A program made the position numbers and the translations under genes. DNA of 13,658 nt, taken from positions 1 through 13,658 of the forward strand of contig JAGWRL010000092.1 in the NCBI GenBank assembly GCA_028876585.1, read 5' to 3'. The notes beneath the pieces were generated by a model. That model had not been told where the DNA came from and did not search any database. It worked only from the letters and a program-made list of their open reading frames with translations. Shown one piece after another: positions 13,558-13,658 of the stretch; the first letter of the stretch is position 1; every line of letters starts with the position of its first letter. This stretch comes from Pseudomonadota bacterium. GTDB taxonomy: Bacteria > Pseudomonadota > Alphaproteobacteria > Rhizobiales > Beijerinckiaceae.

Positions 13558-13658
13558 TCAGTGCGCCAATATCGCCAGCAGCAGCAGCGCGACGATGTTG
13601 GTGATCTTGATCGCCGGGTTGACGGCCGGGCCGGCGGTGTCCTTGTAGGGGTCGCCGA
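13558..13658 (-). CDS. hppA: Membrane-bound proton-translocating pyrophosphatase, C-terminal 33 residues (gene continues beyond the window)
   Basis: Only the 3' end is visible, ending with TGA at 13560-13558. The last residues read [20 protein letters not shown] then a hydrophobic [12 protein letters not shown]. This is the very conserved C-terminus of the ion-pumping pyrophosphatase, which couples PPi hydrolysis to H+ (or Na+) transport through sixteen helices; the DPYKDT segment belongs to its pyrophosphate-binding face and the end is the last helix. The K+-dependence signature lies upstream and cannot be seen. The gene ends 26 bp before a strong terminator, so it is transcriptionally separate from surE. 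Confidence 0.9.
   Translation of the reverse strand, partial: GDPYKDTAGPAVNPAIKITNIVALLLLAILAH

Overview
The window is GC-rich, densely coding DNA. Its gene content is typical of an alphaproteobacterium, probably in the Hyphomicrobiales (Beijerinckiaceae/Methylocystis-like; the lineage is inference). The supporting signs are a SecG with an Ala/Pro-rich tail, a DUF1467 protein, a RatA/COQ10 START-like protein, a surE-pcm-nlpD run, a membrane pyrophosphatase gene and an AspRS with the non-discriminating His signature. I recognise 17 protein genes, two of them cut by the window edges. I see no rRNA, tRNA, CRISPR array, transposase or phage gene.

Left part (1-5436): aspS runs off the left edge on the minus strand, divergent from a corA-pncC/cinA pair on the plus strand whose frames overlap. 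pncC meets a PH-like two-helix membrane protein tail to tail, with interlocked stop codons. That gene is divergent from a small four-cysteine secreted protein, which overlaps the end of ratA. secG, the DUF1467 gene and ratA form a tight minus-strand operon. An A-type Fe-S carrier (erpA/iscA-like) follows on the minus strand, divergent from a DUF815 AAA+ ATPase.

Middle part (6425-10412): this is the most accessory-looking stretch. A 289-bp intergenic region holds a nested inverted repeat (a dispersed-repeat look-alike) and a short AT-rich block with phased AATTG boxes. Next comes a TTG-started 547-residue membrane protein that I cannot assign to a named system. It has a signal peptide, a periplasmic domain, and two tandem fibronectin type III domains held between two copies of the same transmembrane-hairpin module. 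It runs head-on, with a 3-bp gap, into a minus-strand pair: an EamA/DMT transporter followed by a discoidin-FkbM methyltransferase fusion.

Right part (10583-13658): the minus-strand surE-pcm-nlpD/dipM-like set (nucleotidase, protein repair methyltransferase, divisome/amidase regulator with a catalytically dead LytM domain). It is preceded by the 3' end of hppA, the H+-pyrophosphatase, with a strong palindromic terminator between them.

Most of the window is housekeeping. The candidates for something undescribed are the duplicated-module FN3 membrane protein with its unusual upstream region, and the discoidin-FkbM fusion next to it. All family calls come from reading motifs; no database search was run.
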